Assembly (NCBI GenBank): GCA_902788505.1
Contig: CADAKH010000017.1
Location: forward strand, 80,983-144,982
Source: Oscillospiraceae bacterium
GTDB lineage: Bacteria; Bacillota; Clostridia; Saccharofermentanales; Saccharofermentanaceae
Direction of reading: 5' to 3'
DNA length: 64,000 nucleotides
The position numbers and the translations under genes are program-made. How positions within the stretch are numbered: the first letter of the stretch is position 1; the number at the start of each line of letters is the position of its first letter. The notes below the pieces were generated by a model. That model saw only the letters and a list, made by a program, of their open reading frames with translations, had not been told where the DNA came from and made no database searches. Shown piece after piece: positions 1 to 8,952 of the stretch.

Positions 1-69
1 ATTTTTCAGCTCATCAATGCAATAGCATAAAAATCAATAAAACAGGAGAATTACTCATTTGCAATAAAT

Positions 70-95
70 AAGGCTGACTCAAAAGAGCCAGCCTT
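70..95. terminator. Hairpin terminator after the zinc-ribbon gene
   Basis: Eleven-base arms (AAGGCTGACTC at 70-80, GAGCCAGCCTT at 85-95) with an AAAA loop and one mismatch. On the minus strand an AT-rich stretch follows the stem, so it probably ends the gene starting at 1114. The arms are almost the same as those of the next terminator at 1220-1247. Bases 1-69 hold nothing else I recognise. Confidence 0.7.
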
Positions 96-118
96 AATGC
101 TTTCAAATTCAGAAGTTA

Positions 119-1114
119 TCAATCTTCTTCATCATCTTCATAATCATCTTCGTAGTCTTCTTCAGCCTCATCATCGATATCTTCTGAAACACTTTCTTCA
201 GTTTCAATCGTATCGGTCGTAAATGAAGAATTAATGACTACATCAGAAACGGTACCGCCCAATGCCTTAACACTCTCAAGATAACACTGGCTGTATTCTT
301 CAAAGCTGTAAGCCATTGCCCAACCCCATGCAGCATCACTGCGCCATATGGTATTGCCCTTGTAATCACTTATTATTCCGCCATTGGGATTAACTCTGAT
401 ACCATCAAAATATACCGCGTCATAACAGATCTGATCACCGTAATCCTCGTTGTGCCATGTTACCTCATAAATAAGGACAAGTCTGCACGACTCATAATCC
501 GCTTTGTCGGGAATACCTGTTACCAGATAAGCATCAAGAAAAACTGCATCGGTCTTATCATAATATTGGATAATTCCGTTATTGTTCTTGACAGCGCACT
601 GATCGATCTTCATCTGGATAGTCTTACCGCTGGAAATAAAATCATCCAGATCGGCCTTAAGATCCTCAGGTGTAACATTATAGTTCGGAGCAGGTGTCGG
701 AGTAGCCAGTACAGATCCGGATGCAGATGAATAGATGTCACTATGATCCCTAATATAAAGGTATAATCTGTAGCAACCGTAAATCATGCCGGCAAAGATC
801 ACAAGTGCTATGAGTCTTCTGATCCATATTTTAACAGCTGACGACATTGCAGCCTGACGATTACGCTTGGCCTGTCTTTTCTCTGCCTCTATCTGAGCCT
901 TCTGCTGAAGTTCATACTGTTTCTCAAGCAGTTCCTTCTCATGAGCCTGCTGCTTCGCCTGAAGTTCGGCTTCGGTCTTAAGCTTCTCGTACTCAACATC
1001 AGAATCATCATAGTCAATAGCAGTAGTTGTTCCGCAGGAATTACAGACATACATTCCGTCCATGACTGAGAGCTTTGCACCGCAATTCGGGCACTGTAAA
1101 TTAACGATCTTCAT
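119..1114 (-). CDS. Zinc-ribbon, single-span membrane protein of unknown function
   Basis: 331 residues, ATG with a GGGAGGG ribosome binding site. Residues 1-30 form a TFIIB-type zinc ribbon (C8, C11, C24, C27). A charged, Glu/Lys/Gln-rich helical stretch (about 40-85) follows, probably coiled coil, then one hydrophobic segment (about 95-117). After that come a short Thr/Pro linker, a mixed alpha/beta region of about 150 residues and a strongly acidic Asp/Glu C-terminus. The likely topology is a cytoplasmic zinc ribbon with the C-terminal domain outside. It lies just downstream of a zinc-ribbon SPFH protein. That pairing recalls the ydjG-ydjI genes of Bacillus envelope-stress operons, but the similarity is architectural only. 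Function unknown. Confidence 0.85.
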   Translation of the reverse strand: MKIVNLQCPNCGAKLSVMDGMYVCNSCGTTTAIDYDDSDVEYEKLKTEAELQAKQQAHEKELLEKQYELQQKAQIEAEKRQAKRNRQAAMSSAVKIWIRRLIALVIFAGMIYGCYRLYLYIRDHSDIYSSASGSVLATPTPAPNYNVTPEDLKADLDDFISSGKTIQMKIDQCAVKNNNGIIQYYDKTDAVFLDAYLVTGIPDKADYESCRLVLIYEVTWHNEDYGDQICYDAVYFDGIRVNPNGGIISDYKGNTIWRSDAAWGWAMAYSFEEYSQCYLESVKALGGTVSDVVINSSFTTDTIETEESVSEDIDDEAEEDYEDDYEDDEED

Positions 1115-1219
1115 TGAATATCCCTCCCTTATTCACTGAAAACATTTAACTATCCCTAATTAATTATTATACATTACTTTGAATTAAAATACATAAATTA
1201 TTGATCAGAAAACATATAA

Positions 1220-1247
1220 AGAGGCTGACTCCGGAGAGCCAGCCTCT
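1220..1247 (-). terminator. Terminator of the SPFH gene
   Basis: Stem AGAGGCTGACTC / GAGCCAGCCTC with a four-base loop. On the minus strand it is followed by TTTATATGTTTT. It sits 27 bases after the SPFH stop codon. The arms nearly repeat those at 70-95. Confidence 0.75.
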
Positions 1248-1273
1248 GAACAGTTTTAGGAATAACCCGGATC

Positions 1274-2602
1274 TTATTCGATCTTTGTACCACACTCAGG
1301 GCAGAACTTAGGCATATTGCCGTCAGCGGGCTTGAAGCCGCACTTAGGGCAAGCTGCAGGAGCTGCTGCAGGCTGAGGCTTACCACAGTTACCGCAGAAC
1401 TTACCTGTATTACCTGTCTGACCGCAAGAGCATGTCCAGCCTGCTGCTGCGGGAGCGGGCTGAGGCTGTCCGCAATTGCTGCAGAACTTACCTGTGTTGC
1501 CAGCCTGGCCGCAAGAACATGTCCAACCTGCTGCTACGGGAGCTGCCTGCTGAACGGGAGCCTGAGCTGCGCCACCGAAGAAACCGCCCTGCTGAACAGG
1601 AGCCTGCTGAGCTGCATTAATTCCTGCTGCTGTAGCCTGATTGCCGCCTACTGCACCCATCATACCAAGGCCCATGAATCCGTTAACTGCGCCGTTAGCG
1701 TTAGCACCGGCTGCCTTCATAGCCTCTGTCTGACCGAGAGCTACAGCTGCACCGAGAGCACCCGGATCTGAACCATAGAGCTTTGCTTCGTCGACCTTCT
1801 CGATTCTCTCACGTGACTTATCGTCAGGTGTAACGGAAGCGATAGCAACAGTCTCTACAACGATACCTCTCTTCTGGAGCCATTCGTCATCAAGGCAGTC
1901 AGCCATATATCTTCTGAACTCACCCTGCTTTGAAGGCAATGTTGAGAACATGATACCGTTCGGGTAAGGGCCACCGCACTTATTGAGTGTCTCTGTGATG
2001 TTGTCAAGGAACTCAAGACGAGGCTGCATCGGCTTAGCAGGTGTTCCCATGAACTCTGCTACTGTGTACTCATCTTTGACGTTGCCGACGATGTTTCTGA
2101 AGAATGTAACAGGATTCTCAACTCTGAATGAGAATGTACCGTTCAAACGTATATAGATGTTACGATATTCAGGGTCTGCATAAGGTACGGGTGAAGGTGT
2201 ACCGAAGTTCTGATTCATCATCTCGAGCTTGTTTACGAAGTAAACTCTCTGCTGCTGCTGAATCTCTCCGCCCATCTTCATACGGTTCTTAGCAAGAATT
2301 GAAGGAGCTGTGGATGTATCCCACTTATAAGCACCTGCATCGGAAACAACATCTACGATCTCACCATTGTTAACGAGAAGACAGAAGCATCCCTCAGGTA
2401 CGTTGATGACGGAGCCGTTAGAGATAACTTCGGAATTACCCTTGTTTCTGCCCTTCTCCATCTTGTTGGCACCCTTCTTAACAAGGATATCCTGTCCCAA
2501 AGAATCCTGAGTAAAAAACTCAAGATACTGATCCTGAATCTGGCTGGAAATTGAATCAAATGTTGTTCCTGCCACATTCTTGATTAAGCTAATCAATCCC
2601 AT
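1274..2602 (-). CDS. SPFH (band 7) domain protein with three C-terminal zinc ribbons
   Basis: 442 residues, ATG preceded by AGGAGG. Residues about 1-270 are an SPFH domain of the YdjI / 'virion core-like' type, a family linked to membrane microdomains and stress complexes. The part from about 290 to 370 is Ala/Gly/Gln-rich and low in complexity. The C-terminus carries three Cys4 ribbons. Two are nearly identical copies (WTCSCGQ...GNTGKFC.NCG), clearly an internal duplication, and the last is of the CPKCG...FCPECG type. In Bacillus, YdjI works with YdjG/YdjH and PspA at the membrane; a similar role here is inference. It has its own promoter (2651-2679) and terminator, so it is probably monocistronic. 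Confidence 0.88.
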   Translation of the reverse strand: MGLISLIKNVAGTTFDSISSQIQDQYLEFFTQDSLGQDILVKKGANKMEKGRNKGNSEVISNGSVINVPEGCFCLLVNNGEIVDVVSDAGAYKWDTSTAPSILAKNRMKMGGEIQQQQRVYFVNKLEMMNQNFGTPSPVPYADPEYRNIYIRLNGTFSFRVENPVTFFRNIVGNVKDEYTVAEFMGTPAKPMQPRLEFLDNITETLNKCGGPYPNGIMFSTLPSKQGEFRRYMADCLDDEWLQKRGIVVETVAIASVTPDDKSRERIEKVDEAKLYGSDPGALGAAVALGQTEAMKAAGANANGAVNGFMGLGMMGAVGGNQATAAGINAAQQAPVQQGGFFGGAAQAPVQQAAPVAAGWTCSCGQAGNTGKFCSNCGQPQPAPAAAGWTCSCGQTGNTGKFCGNCGKPQPAAAPAACPKCGFKPADGNMPKFCPECGTKIE

Positions 2603-2650
2603 ATTTACTTCCTCCTAAGGTCTTGGTCGAAAATAACTCCGCCGATAAAA

Positions 2651-2679
2651 ATAATATCATTTATTTGATAAAACAACAA
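2651..2679 (-). promoter_or_regulatory. Promoter of the SPFH gene
   Basis: Minus strand: -35 TTGTTG (2674-2679), 17-base spacer, -10 TATTAT (2651-2656). The -35 box overlaps one arm of the hairpin at 2677-2698. Confidence 0.5.
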
Positions 2680-2698
2680 TGATTTTACATAATCATTG
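2677..2698 (-). terminator. Hairpin after the pyrophosphatase gene
   Basis: Perfect eight-base arms CAATGATT / AATCATTG around a six-base loop. On the minus strand they are followed by TTGTTTTAT. The stem is AT-rich, so it is a weak terminator for the gene ending at 2731. Because it touches the -35 box of the SPFH promoter, an operator role is also possible. Confidence 0.45.
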
Positions 2699-2730
2699 GA
2701 ACAGATATTTGAAAAATAAAAACGGCAATA

Positions 2731-4347
2731 TCAGCCCCACAATGCAGTCAGCATCGGGATGATCTGTTTTTTACGGCTCATTACACCCGGAAGGAACAGT
2801 TCGTTGTCATGAGCTTCAGCCGAGAAAGCATTTTGAATCGTATCGTCGCTGCCGATATAAAGCAGCACGGTGCCTTCAACGAGAACATCTGTCAGCATCA
2901 GCATGATCATGTCATAACCGTTCTTTTTCTTGAGCATCTCCATAGTCTCAAGAAACTCACCTTTTCTGGCGATCATTGACTTAGAGTCTACACAGATGAT
3001 CTGGCTTACACCGAGTGTCTGTCCTGCAATATGGAATTCCTTGAAATCTGTTTTGATGAGATGCTCAGCGCTCTGTTCAAGAATGCCGGAAGCATCATAA
3101 AGCTCTGCGCCTATCTCTTCTATCGATATGCCTGCGATCTTAGCAAGCCGCCCTGCAAGGACCTTGTCGCGCTCAGTGCATGTGGGAGATTTAAACATAA
3201 CCGTGTCTGAAAGGATAGCTGACACCATAAGACCTGCCATGGCAGGCGCCGGTGTAACGCCACTCTCCTGATACATCTCGGCAATAATGGTAGTTGTACT
3301 TCCGACAGTCTCATTACGCACGTTGATAGGCTGTGTTGTCTGTATGTCTGCTAGTCTGTGATGGTCGATAATCTCTAGAAGTTCTGCCTGCTCAAGACCC
3401 GGAACAGACTGCGCCAATTCATTGTGGTCTACAAGAACTATATTCTTTCTGTTAGGTCTCAAGAGATGGTATCTGGAGAGTGTTCCGACAACTTTATCCG
3501 ACTCATCAAGTACCGGATAGCTTCTGAAACGGCTCTTTAAGATAGTCTCACGGACATCATCAAGATAATCCGTAAGATGAAAACAGACTATGCCTTCACG
3601 GATACAGACACGTTCGATCGGCATGGACTGGCAGATCATCTTCGATGTGCGGAGCGCATCGAACGGAGTGTAGATAACACATGTGTCACGATCTTTATAC
3701 TGATTGATAAGGTCCTTATTGATGTTGACTCCGCAGAGGATCAGCGCATTGACATTCTTATCCAGAGCGTATCTGATCATGTCCGGCTGATTGCCGCAGA
3801 GAACTATCTTGTCACTGTCGGTGAATGAGGGCAAATTGCCGTTTACCGGAAGCGCTATGGTGATATCACCAGATATCACATCGGCACTTTTTCCGTCTTT
3901 TGCTATCTGGCCTTCGATAACCCCGAGAAGATTAAACAACGGAAGATCTGTGATGTGAGAGTTTTCGATGGTATCAAGCGTATAAGCTGCGATATCTCCT
4001 GCAGAAAGAGTGCCGAAGAGCGTGCCGTCGGAATTGACGACAGGTATTGATGTAGTACCTCCATCATTCATTGTCTTCCATGCGCGGTTCAAAGTAGCCG
4101 AGGGCTCTAATACAGGAGGTTTATCAAACTCGATATCACTTACCTGCGTCCTTACATCCTTAATCCTTACCGGAGAAGAGAAGCCGAATTTGGCAAGCAT
4201 TCTCTTGGTTTCATCACTTAAGTGATCTAATCTTCCGGCAACATAATTTCTGTCACCTGCTGCATTTCGAAGTGCGGCATATGCCATTGCGGATACAACT
4301 GCATCCGTGTCAGGGTTTCTGTGGCCTACAACATAAACCGTATTCAT
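2731..4347 (-). CDS. Mn-dependent family II inorganic pyrophosphatase with CBS and DRTGG domains
   Basis: 538 residues, cytoplasmic. It hydrolyses pyrophosphate to two phosphates. The DHH-type catalytic core is split. H9, D13 and D15 lie at the N-terminus (GHRNPDTDA). The regulatory insert follows: CBS about 70-125, DRTGG about 135-235, second CBS about 240-300. The core resumes with VDHNE (306-310), DHH (328-330) and a C-terminal DHHA2 domain with the substrate motif SRKKQ (524-528). All expected metal and phosphate ligands are visible. Plain family II enzymes are about 310 residues. The CBS-DRTGG form is known to be inhibited by AMP/ADP and activated by ATP and diadenosine polyphosphates, so the same is likely here. 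ATG with GAAGGG upstream. The P-loop ATPase gene ends 33 bases before it. Confidence 0.95.
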   Translation of the reverse strand: MNTVYVVGHRNPDTDAVVSAMAYAALRNAAGDRNYVAGRLDHLSDETKRMLAKFGFSSPVRIKDVRTQVSDIEFDKPPVLEPSATLNRAWKTMNDGGTTSIPVVNSDGTLFGTLSAGDIAAYTLDTIENSHITDLPLFNLLGVIEGQIAKDGKSADVISGDITIALPVNGNLPSFTDSDKIVLCGNQPDMIRYALDKNVNALILCGVNINKDLINQYKDRDTCVIYTPFDALRTSKMICQSMPIERVCIREGIVCFHLTDYLDDVRETILKSRFRSYPVLDESDKVVGTLSRYHLLRPNRKNIVLVDHNELAQSVPGLEQAELLEIIDHHRLADIQTTQPINVRNETVGSTTTIIAEMYQESGVTPAPAMAGLMVSAILSDTVMFKSPTCTERDKVLAGRLAKIAGISIEEIGAELYDASGILEQSAEHLIKTDFKEFHIAGQTLGVSQIICVDSKSMIARKGEFLETMEMLKKKNGYDMIMLMLTDVLVEGTVLLYIGSDDTIQNAFSAEAHDNELFLPGVMSRKKQIIPMLTALWG

Positions 4348-4380
4348 ATATCGAGCCCTTCCGGAACAAACGGTTCCAAA

Positions 4381-5058
4381 TCAATATGCGTAATGGATCT
4401 TTCTCTCCATTCTGAAAAGCTCATGATCTTTAAGCTTTCCTTCAGGAATGTCAACGCCTTCCATCACACAGTTGGCAATAAGCGGAATACCCGTAAGCTT
4501 TGATGCTTCAAGGATCTTCTTCTCGCCTTCTTCGAGCATCCCGGCAGTAGTCTCTTCAAGAAGATTCGTATTGTTGAGATAACCGTCGATCTTAAAGCCT
4601 GCCGCAGCAGTAAGTTCATTTGTCATTACCGCGATCTGTTCGGCATCTGAAGTAAAAGGTCTTAACGTGTTAACTGCCATGTAAATGGCTGTATCCGTGT
4701 TCTCGATCCTCTTTCGGATGGAACCAAGAACGATGGCGCCCATATCTTCTCCTCCGATATCGAAAATGCCCTGATAGGATTCATCATCGAATATAACGTA
4801 CATTTCAGGAGTAAGGACAGGAGCATCAACGTTTGAACCGGCATACAAAGGCGTGATCAGCCTTATACCTGCTTCTTCAAGAACCGCGCCGCAATCAGAT
4901 GAACGGTAGAAAGGATTAACGATATCAAGATCTGCTATGAGAAGCTTCTTGTCCGGCATGGCTTTCCGCTGGGCAAGAGACATATTGACTGCGATCTCGG
5001 ATTTACCGCTTCCGTAAGCGCCGATGATGATCGTTAAACGGTGGTCTAGATAAAACAT
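4381..5058 (-). CDS. P-loop ATPase of unknown role
   Basis: 225 residues. Walker A is GAYGSGKS (13-20). A switch-like LLIADLDIVNPF segment lies near residue 40 and FDIGGED near 100, the order seen in the MinD/ParA/nitrogenase-iron SIMIBI group. It has no deviant-Walker lysine typical of ParA and no membrane-targeting helix that I can see. Its start codon overlaps the stop of the upstream ABC permease by one base (TGATG), so it is translated with the ABC transporter. The context suggests a part in transporter assembly or regulation, but this is inference. Function not recognised. Confidence 0.85.
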   Translation of the reverse strand: MFYLDHRLTIIIGAYGSGKSEIAVNMSLAQRKAMPDKKLLIADLDIVNPFYRSSDCGAVLEEAGIRLITPLYAGSNVDAPVLTPEMYVIFDDESYQGIFDIGGEDMGAIVLGSIRKRIENTDTAIYMAVNTLRPFTSDAEQIAVMTNELTAAAGFKIDGYLNNTNLLEETTAGMLEEGEKKILEASKLTGIPLIANCVMEGVDIPEGKLKDHELFRMERKIHYAY

Positions 5059-6125
5059 CAGAATAAATTCTTCCTTCCGAAAACAAAGTAACCATATCCT
5101 CCGATAACAAGAATATATATCAGGGATCTGACTACATATGTGGTATTGAGCTGGGCATAAGAGAGGTGCATCGAATCCGTGTGCTTGAAATCTTTGGGCT
5201 GAAGATTACACATATCCGGATTGTACATGCCGCTGGTCAGAGCCACTGAGAAATCAATCTCATCCGTGTAATCGGGATTGCTGGCAATGGCCTGTGACAG
5301 ATCTGCGGCGTAATCCTGGTTAAAGCCAAGATTGGTAATGAGATAGACCGGTCTTCCCACTTTCCATCCCATTCCGAGGTAAAAATCCTTATCGTAGTTT
5401 TCCTCGAAAAATTCTACCGTCTCATCGGTCATAAGACCTTCTTCGACCATCTCTTCATAACGCTCATGTCTCTTCTCGATATAGTCATCTACAGCTTTAC
5501 CCGGCAAATTAAATTTGAATAAACCGAATACTGTTGTTGCCGTAGAAACAAACATAACGACGAGGATCGACATAATGATAGGCAAAGCACGCTTTCTGAA
5601 CACGAGAGACAGCGTTACTGCCATGACAGTAAAGACAAGCACAATGCAAATTCCGACCATGTGTCTGATAAACATCTCGCCGCCATTAACATTAACGCCC
5701 ATTCCCGTAACAAGTAATCCCAGCATGGCAAAGCTTATGTAAACAATGCATAATGCTACCGTAGCGGCAATCTGCGAGATTATGTATGAGAAGAATATCG
5801 ATGTTCTTGAATGACCAGCGGTTACCTTGTTCCTGACTATACCGTCAGAGAAATCCTTACCTATGTGAATACAGGTGAATAGTGCAATGAACTTTGGAAG
5901 GTCATTTACAAATGCAATGGTAATAATCCATGTAAAATATCTTATTTCCGAATCAGACATTGCATAATCAACAAATGACATGTCGGTATCCATAAACGTC
6001 AAACCGATAATGATCCGGTAGAAAACTGCAACTAACAGAGGCCACAAAATGCAGTAACCGCCGACAATTTTGAAAAATACGCTTTTAAAGAGACGTCTGA
6101 ATTCAAACTTTAAAAGATTAAGCAT
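5058..6125 (-). CDS. ABC-2 type transporter permease
   Basis: 355 residues with about six membrane segments: one near the N-terminus, four between about 80 and 205, and one at the C-terminus. A large hydrophilic loop (about 205-320) precedes the last segment. I chose the ATG at 6125 over an upstream GTG at 6134 because AGGAGG lies eight bases before the ATG and would touch the GTG. This start overlaps the end of the ATPase gene by eight bases, which indicates translational coupling. It pairs with the ATPase at 6118-7026. Substrate unknown; the ATPase is of the bacitracin/lantibiotic-immunity type. Confidence 0.9.
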   Translation of the reverse strand: MLNLLKFEFRRLFKSVFFKIVGGYCILWPLLVAVFYRIIIGLTFMDTDMSFVDYAMSDSEIRYFTWIITIAFVNDLPKFIALFTCIHIGKDFSDGIVRNKVTAGHSRTSIFFSYIISQIAATVALCIVYISFAMLGLLVTGMGVNVNGGEMFIRHMVGICIVLVFTVMAVTLSLVFRKRALPIIMSILVVMFVSTATTVFGLFKFNLPGKAVDDYIEKRHERYEEMVEEGLMTDETVEFFEENYDKDFYLGMGWKVGRPVYLITNLGFNQDYAADLSQAIASNPDYTDEIDFSVALTSGMYNPDMCNLQPKDFKHTDSMHLSYAQLNTTYVVRSLIYILVIGGYGYFVFGRKNLF

Positions 6126-7026
6126 GAGACTCACCTCCTACAAGGTTAACAAAGTAAGTCTCAAGATCAGTCTCCTTTGTTACGACTCTGGCGATATTGG
6201 CGCCTGCATCATTTGCGGCAAGGACGATATTGGTAAGGTTATAATAGCCCTTCGCGAAAACAACACCTGATGCACTGTCATAGGTCGTTGTAAGTCCCTT
6301 CGCATTAAGCACCGGTATAAGCTTTTCGGGATTTGCCGAATAAAATTCCGATACAAGTCCGCCCGCATTCTCAACTGCTTCGGATCTTGCCTCCTTAACG
6401 ACTCTGCCTTTCTCTACAAAAGCAAAATCGGTGGCAAGCTTAGCAAGTTCCGAGAGGATGTGGCTCGAAATGATTATCGTTACACCCCTCTCCTTGTTGA
6501 GCTTTTCAAGCACTTCACGGATCTGGATGATACCCTGCGGATCAAGACCGTTAATAGGCTCATCAAGGATAAGAAGTTCCGGATTACCGGCCATCGCCAT
6601 GGCAATACCAAGTCTCTGGCGCATACCCAGAGAGAACTTACCTGCCTTCTTCTTGCCGGTATCGCCAAGTCCTACAAACGCAAGATTCTCATCAATGGTC
6701 TCATCGATCTTAAGGCCCAGATTAATGTACTGGTAAATGAGATTATCTCTTGCCGAAGCATTTGAATAGATCGATGGAAGCTCGACCAGTGCTCCGATGT
6801 TACCGAGTTTCTTGTGATCGAATCCGTATTCGACCGTTCCTGAAGTAGGCTTCTGAAGACCTGACATAATTCTCATTATCGTGGTCTTACCTGCCCCGTT
6901 CCTTCCGACTAGTCCGAAGATAGAACCTTTAGGCACGGAAAAAGTCATATTATCAAGAACATGAGCTTTACCGTAATCTTTGGAAACGCCATTAACTTTA
7001 ATAACGAAATCCGTATTTTCTGACAC
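6118..7026 (-). CDS. ABC transporter ATPase, bacitracin/lantibiotic-immunity type
   Basis: 302 residues. Walker A GRNGAGKT, signature SLGMRQRLG, Walker B LLILDEPINGLDP, then a roughly 80-residue C-terminal extension typical of BcrA/LanF-like proteins. GTG start with AAGGAG eight bases upstream. Long stretches match the ATPase at 45367-46284 (GKKKAGKFSLGMRQRLGIA, the PINGLDPQGIIQ stretch), so the two are close paralogs. Unlike that copy, this one has no adjacent two-component system. A -10-like TATAAT lies at 7073-7078, just upstream. Function in peptide-antibiotic or lipid-targeting defence is inferred from family. Confidence 0.92.
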   Translation of the reverse strand: MSENTDFVIKVNGVSKDYGKAHVLDNMTFSVPKGSIFGLVGRNGAGKTTIMRIMSGLQKPTSGTVEYGFDHKKLGNIGALVELPSIYSNASARDNLIYQYINLGLKIDETIDENLAFVGLGDTGKKKAGKFSLGMRQRLGIAMAMAGNPELLILDEPINGLDPQGIIQIREVLEKLNKERGVTIIISSHILSELAKLATDFAFVEKGRVVKEARSEAVENAGGLVSEFYSANPEKLIPVLNAKGLTTTYDSASGVVFAKGYYNLTNIVLAANDAGANIARVVTKETDLETYFVNLVGGESHA

Positions 7027-7102
7027 GACTTATTCTCCTTATTACCCTTTTGTCAAATTTGAATTAAATCATATTATAACAAAATGGGATATAAGAGAAT
7101 AA

Positions 7103-7708
7103 TCAGGTCTTAACAAGCTCTCTTGCGCGCTCGCCGATAATTACTGCAGCAATGAGTTTTACGATATCAGGGATGATGAACGGAATGACACACATGGTCA
7201 TAACTGCACCAAGACCGATGGGACCAGTCTTTGCTGCATAAACGGTCATAAACCAGATAACACCTACGATATATAAGACTACTTCAAATATGACTGAATT
7301 AATTGCGCCGAATATCCATGTTTTGACTGTGGAAGTCATAAGCTTCTTGAAAATGAGCTTTTCTAAAAGCCAATAGATCAGTCCGGCAATCAAAAATCCG
7401 ACAAGAAATCCGCCGGTAGGACCGATAAGAGATGTTACTCCGCCTTTGAAGCCGGCGAAAACAGGGATTCCGCAGGCACCCATCACAAGATAGACCAGGA
7501 TAGAGATCGTGCCTCTTCTTCCGCCGCAGGTAAGCATTACCGCAAGGATAGCCATAGTCTGCAAAGTAAAAGGAACCGGTCCTAACGGGATGCTGATCCA
7601 TGAACACACTGTTATCAGGGCTGCAGAAATTGCAATAAGAACGAGATCATATATAAATGCCCTGTTTTTAGTTACTTTTGACTTTGATTTAGCGCTTGCT
7701 TCTGACAT
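7103..7708 (-). CDS. bioY: BioY biotin uptake protein (ECF S component)
   Basis: 201 residues from the ATG at 7708, which has AAGAGG upstream. A TTG 63 bases further up would add 21 residues but lacks a good ribosome binding site. Six hydrophobic segments and the BioY-type GPTGGFLVGF motif in the middle identify the biotin-binding membrane subunit. It may work with a shared ECF energising module (EcfAA'T), which is not encoded in this window, or alone. No biotin synthesis gene is nearby. Basic, Lys/Ser-rich N-terminus. Confidence 0.93.
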   Translation of the reverse strand: MSEASAKSKSKVTKNRAFIYDLVLIAISAALITVCSWISIPLGPVPFTLQTMAILAVMLTCGGRRGTISILVYLVMGACGIPVFAGFKGGVTSLIGPTGGFLVGFLIAGLIYWLLEKLIFKKLMTSTVKTWIFGAINSVIFEVVLYIVGVIWFMTVYAAKTGPIGLGAVMTMCVIPFIIPDIVKLIAAVIIGERARELVKT

Positions 7709-7780
7709 TGTAAACCTCTTTGCATTTTTAGTTGACAATCGAGATTTTACTCTTCTGTTTTCAGAAATCAATAGGGAAAA

Positions 7781-8776
7781 TCAAAACTGGTACTTGGGCC
7801 AGATGCCCTTCTTATCGTGGGTATGTTCAGGAAGCTGATAAAGGTCATGACCCGGATAGTCGTTACCTTCAACGATAACGGGACCATCGGGCGTAATGCA
7901 TACGTCCCAGCCGATAAAACCGACCTGAGGAACTACCATAGCAGCCTTAGTACACATCTCAATGACCTTGTCCCACATCGGGAAAACGAATCCCTTAAAT
8001 ACGGCACCTGTCATGGGATGCTTTTCATAAAGGACCTTGGTCTTATCTATGGGGAAATCTGTGATCTCTCCTGTCTTCTCATCAACGGGAGCCGTCATGC
8101 CACCGTTGTTGAAGTTATCAACGCTGTGACCATAGTTGCCGAATCTGCAGCACGCACTTGCAACATGAACCTTGCCGTCTCTCTGGATGGTAACAAGTCT
8201 TACGGTATTAATAGCATAGGGATAAATGGCACTTACCGCCGGGTGCTGTACGATCATCTCCTCAAAGAAATGGGGGCGCTCCATGTTAACGAGTCTCTCA
8301 TAGATGGCTTCGGCGGGTTCAGCCTTGCAGTCGACCTTCTCGACTGTCTTGCCGCATGAACCAAGATCGGCCTTTGCCATTAGGAAATCGTGATCGTTGA
8401 TGAAATCTATTACTTCCTGTTTATTATCTTTCCTTATCTCGATCCACTTACGTCCGAGGAATTCTCCGAAACGCTTGTTGAATTCGATCTTGTTATCGAT
8501 AAGGTCCGTATATGCAGGATCGTTATATCTCTTTACCAGATCGTAATTACGGCCTCTGGTGATATATGTGTCACGTTCCTCGTCAGTGAGGTTATACATC
8601 TCGTAGAGCCAGTAATCCATGTATCCGGCGCCGAACTTCCTTCCGCAGTGGACCATATCGAAAAATATCCACACACGGGACTTCCCGCTCTTCTGGTGGA
8701 TATCCTTTATCTTGGCATTCATTGCCTTATAGTCCATACGCGTAACGCGTCTTATCAGATACTTTAAATTCGGCAT
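7781..8776 (-). CDS. Sugar-transfer-associated ATP-grasp protein
   Basis: About 331 residues. The sequence fits the ATP-grasp fold: an N-terminal helical region with RKWIEIR and FLMAKADLGSCGKTV, and the C-terminal metal-binding end GFIGWDVCITPDGPVIVEGN. It resembles the 'sugar-transfer associated' ATP-grasp family, whose members sit in polysaccharide or cell-wall loci and are thought to make an amide or ester bond. The substrate is unknown. The ATG at 8776 has no ribosome binding site but a TATAAT ends six bases upstream, so the mRNA may be leaderless. An internal ATG at 8737 is the alternative. It is divergent from the meso-DAP dehydrogenase gene, which hints at an envelope role. Confidence 0.85.
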   Translation of the reverse strand: MPNLKYLIRRVTRMDYKAMNAKIKDIHQKSGKSRVWIFFDMVHCGRKFGAGYMDYWLYEMYNLTDEERDTYITRGRNYDLVKRYNDPAYTDLIDNKIEFNKRFGEFLGRKWIEIRKDNKQEVIDFINDHDFLMAKADLGSCGKTVEKVDCKAEPAEAIYERLVNMERPHFFEEMIVQHPAVSAIYPYAINTVRLVTIQRDGKVHVASACCRFGNYGHSVDNFNNGGMTAPVDEKTGEITDFPIDKTKVLYEKHPMTGAVFKGFVFPMWDKVIEMCTKAAMVVPQVGFIGWDVCITPDGPVIVEGNDYPGHDLYQLPEHTHDKKGIWPKYQF

Positions 8777-8782
8777 AGGAGA

Positions 8783-8812
8783 ATTATAATACAACGAACT
8801 GTTTTTTGTTAC
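8783..8812 (-). promoter_or_regulatory. Promoter of the ATP-grasp gene, probably leaderless
   Basis: Minus strand: -10 TATAAT at 8783-8788 and -35-like GTAACA (8807-8812), spacer 18. Six bases separate the -10 from the ATG at 8776. That puts the expected transcription start on the start codon itself. Confidence 0.45.
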
Positions 8813-8880
8813 ACTCCTTCATTTTCGCTACAAATATACCTAAAATCCCCAAATCCTACGAAAGAATGTTGCAGACAATA

Positions 8881-8889
8881 TGCTATAAT
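8881..8889 (+). promoter_or_regulatory. Extended -10 promoter of meso-DAP dehydrogenase
   Basis: TGCTATAAT matches the extended -10 consensus. No good -35 box is visible, which is usual for this promoter class. It lies about 60 bases before the start codon, leaving a leader with the hairpin at 8911-8929. Confidence 0.5.
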
Positions 8890-8910
8890 TCTGTTCGAAT
8901 ATAAATACAC

Positions 8911-8929
8911 AAGTAACCTTTTGTTACTT
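8911..8929 (+). promoter_or_regulatory. Hairpin in the meso-DAP dehydrogenase leader
   Basis: Perfect seven-base arms AAGTAAC / GTTACTT with a five-base loop, ending nine bases before the AAGGAGG ribosome binding site. It may protect the 5' end or modulate translation. Confidence 0.35.
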
Positions 8930-8952
8930 CAATGCATAAGGAGGATTCCCAA

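Noticed and set aside
7817..8359. 180-codon plus-strand frame opposite the ATP-grasp gene
   Set aside because: Antisense shadow of conserved ATP-grasp motifs.
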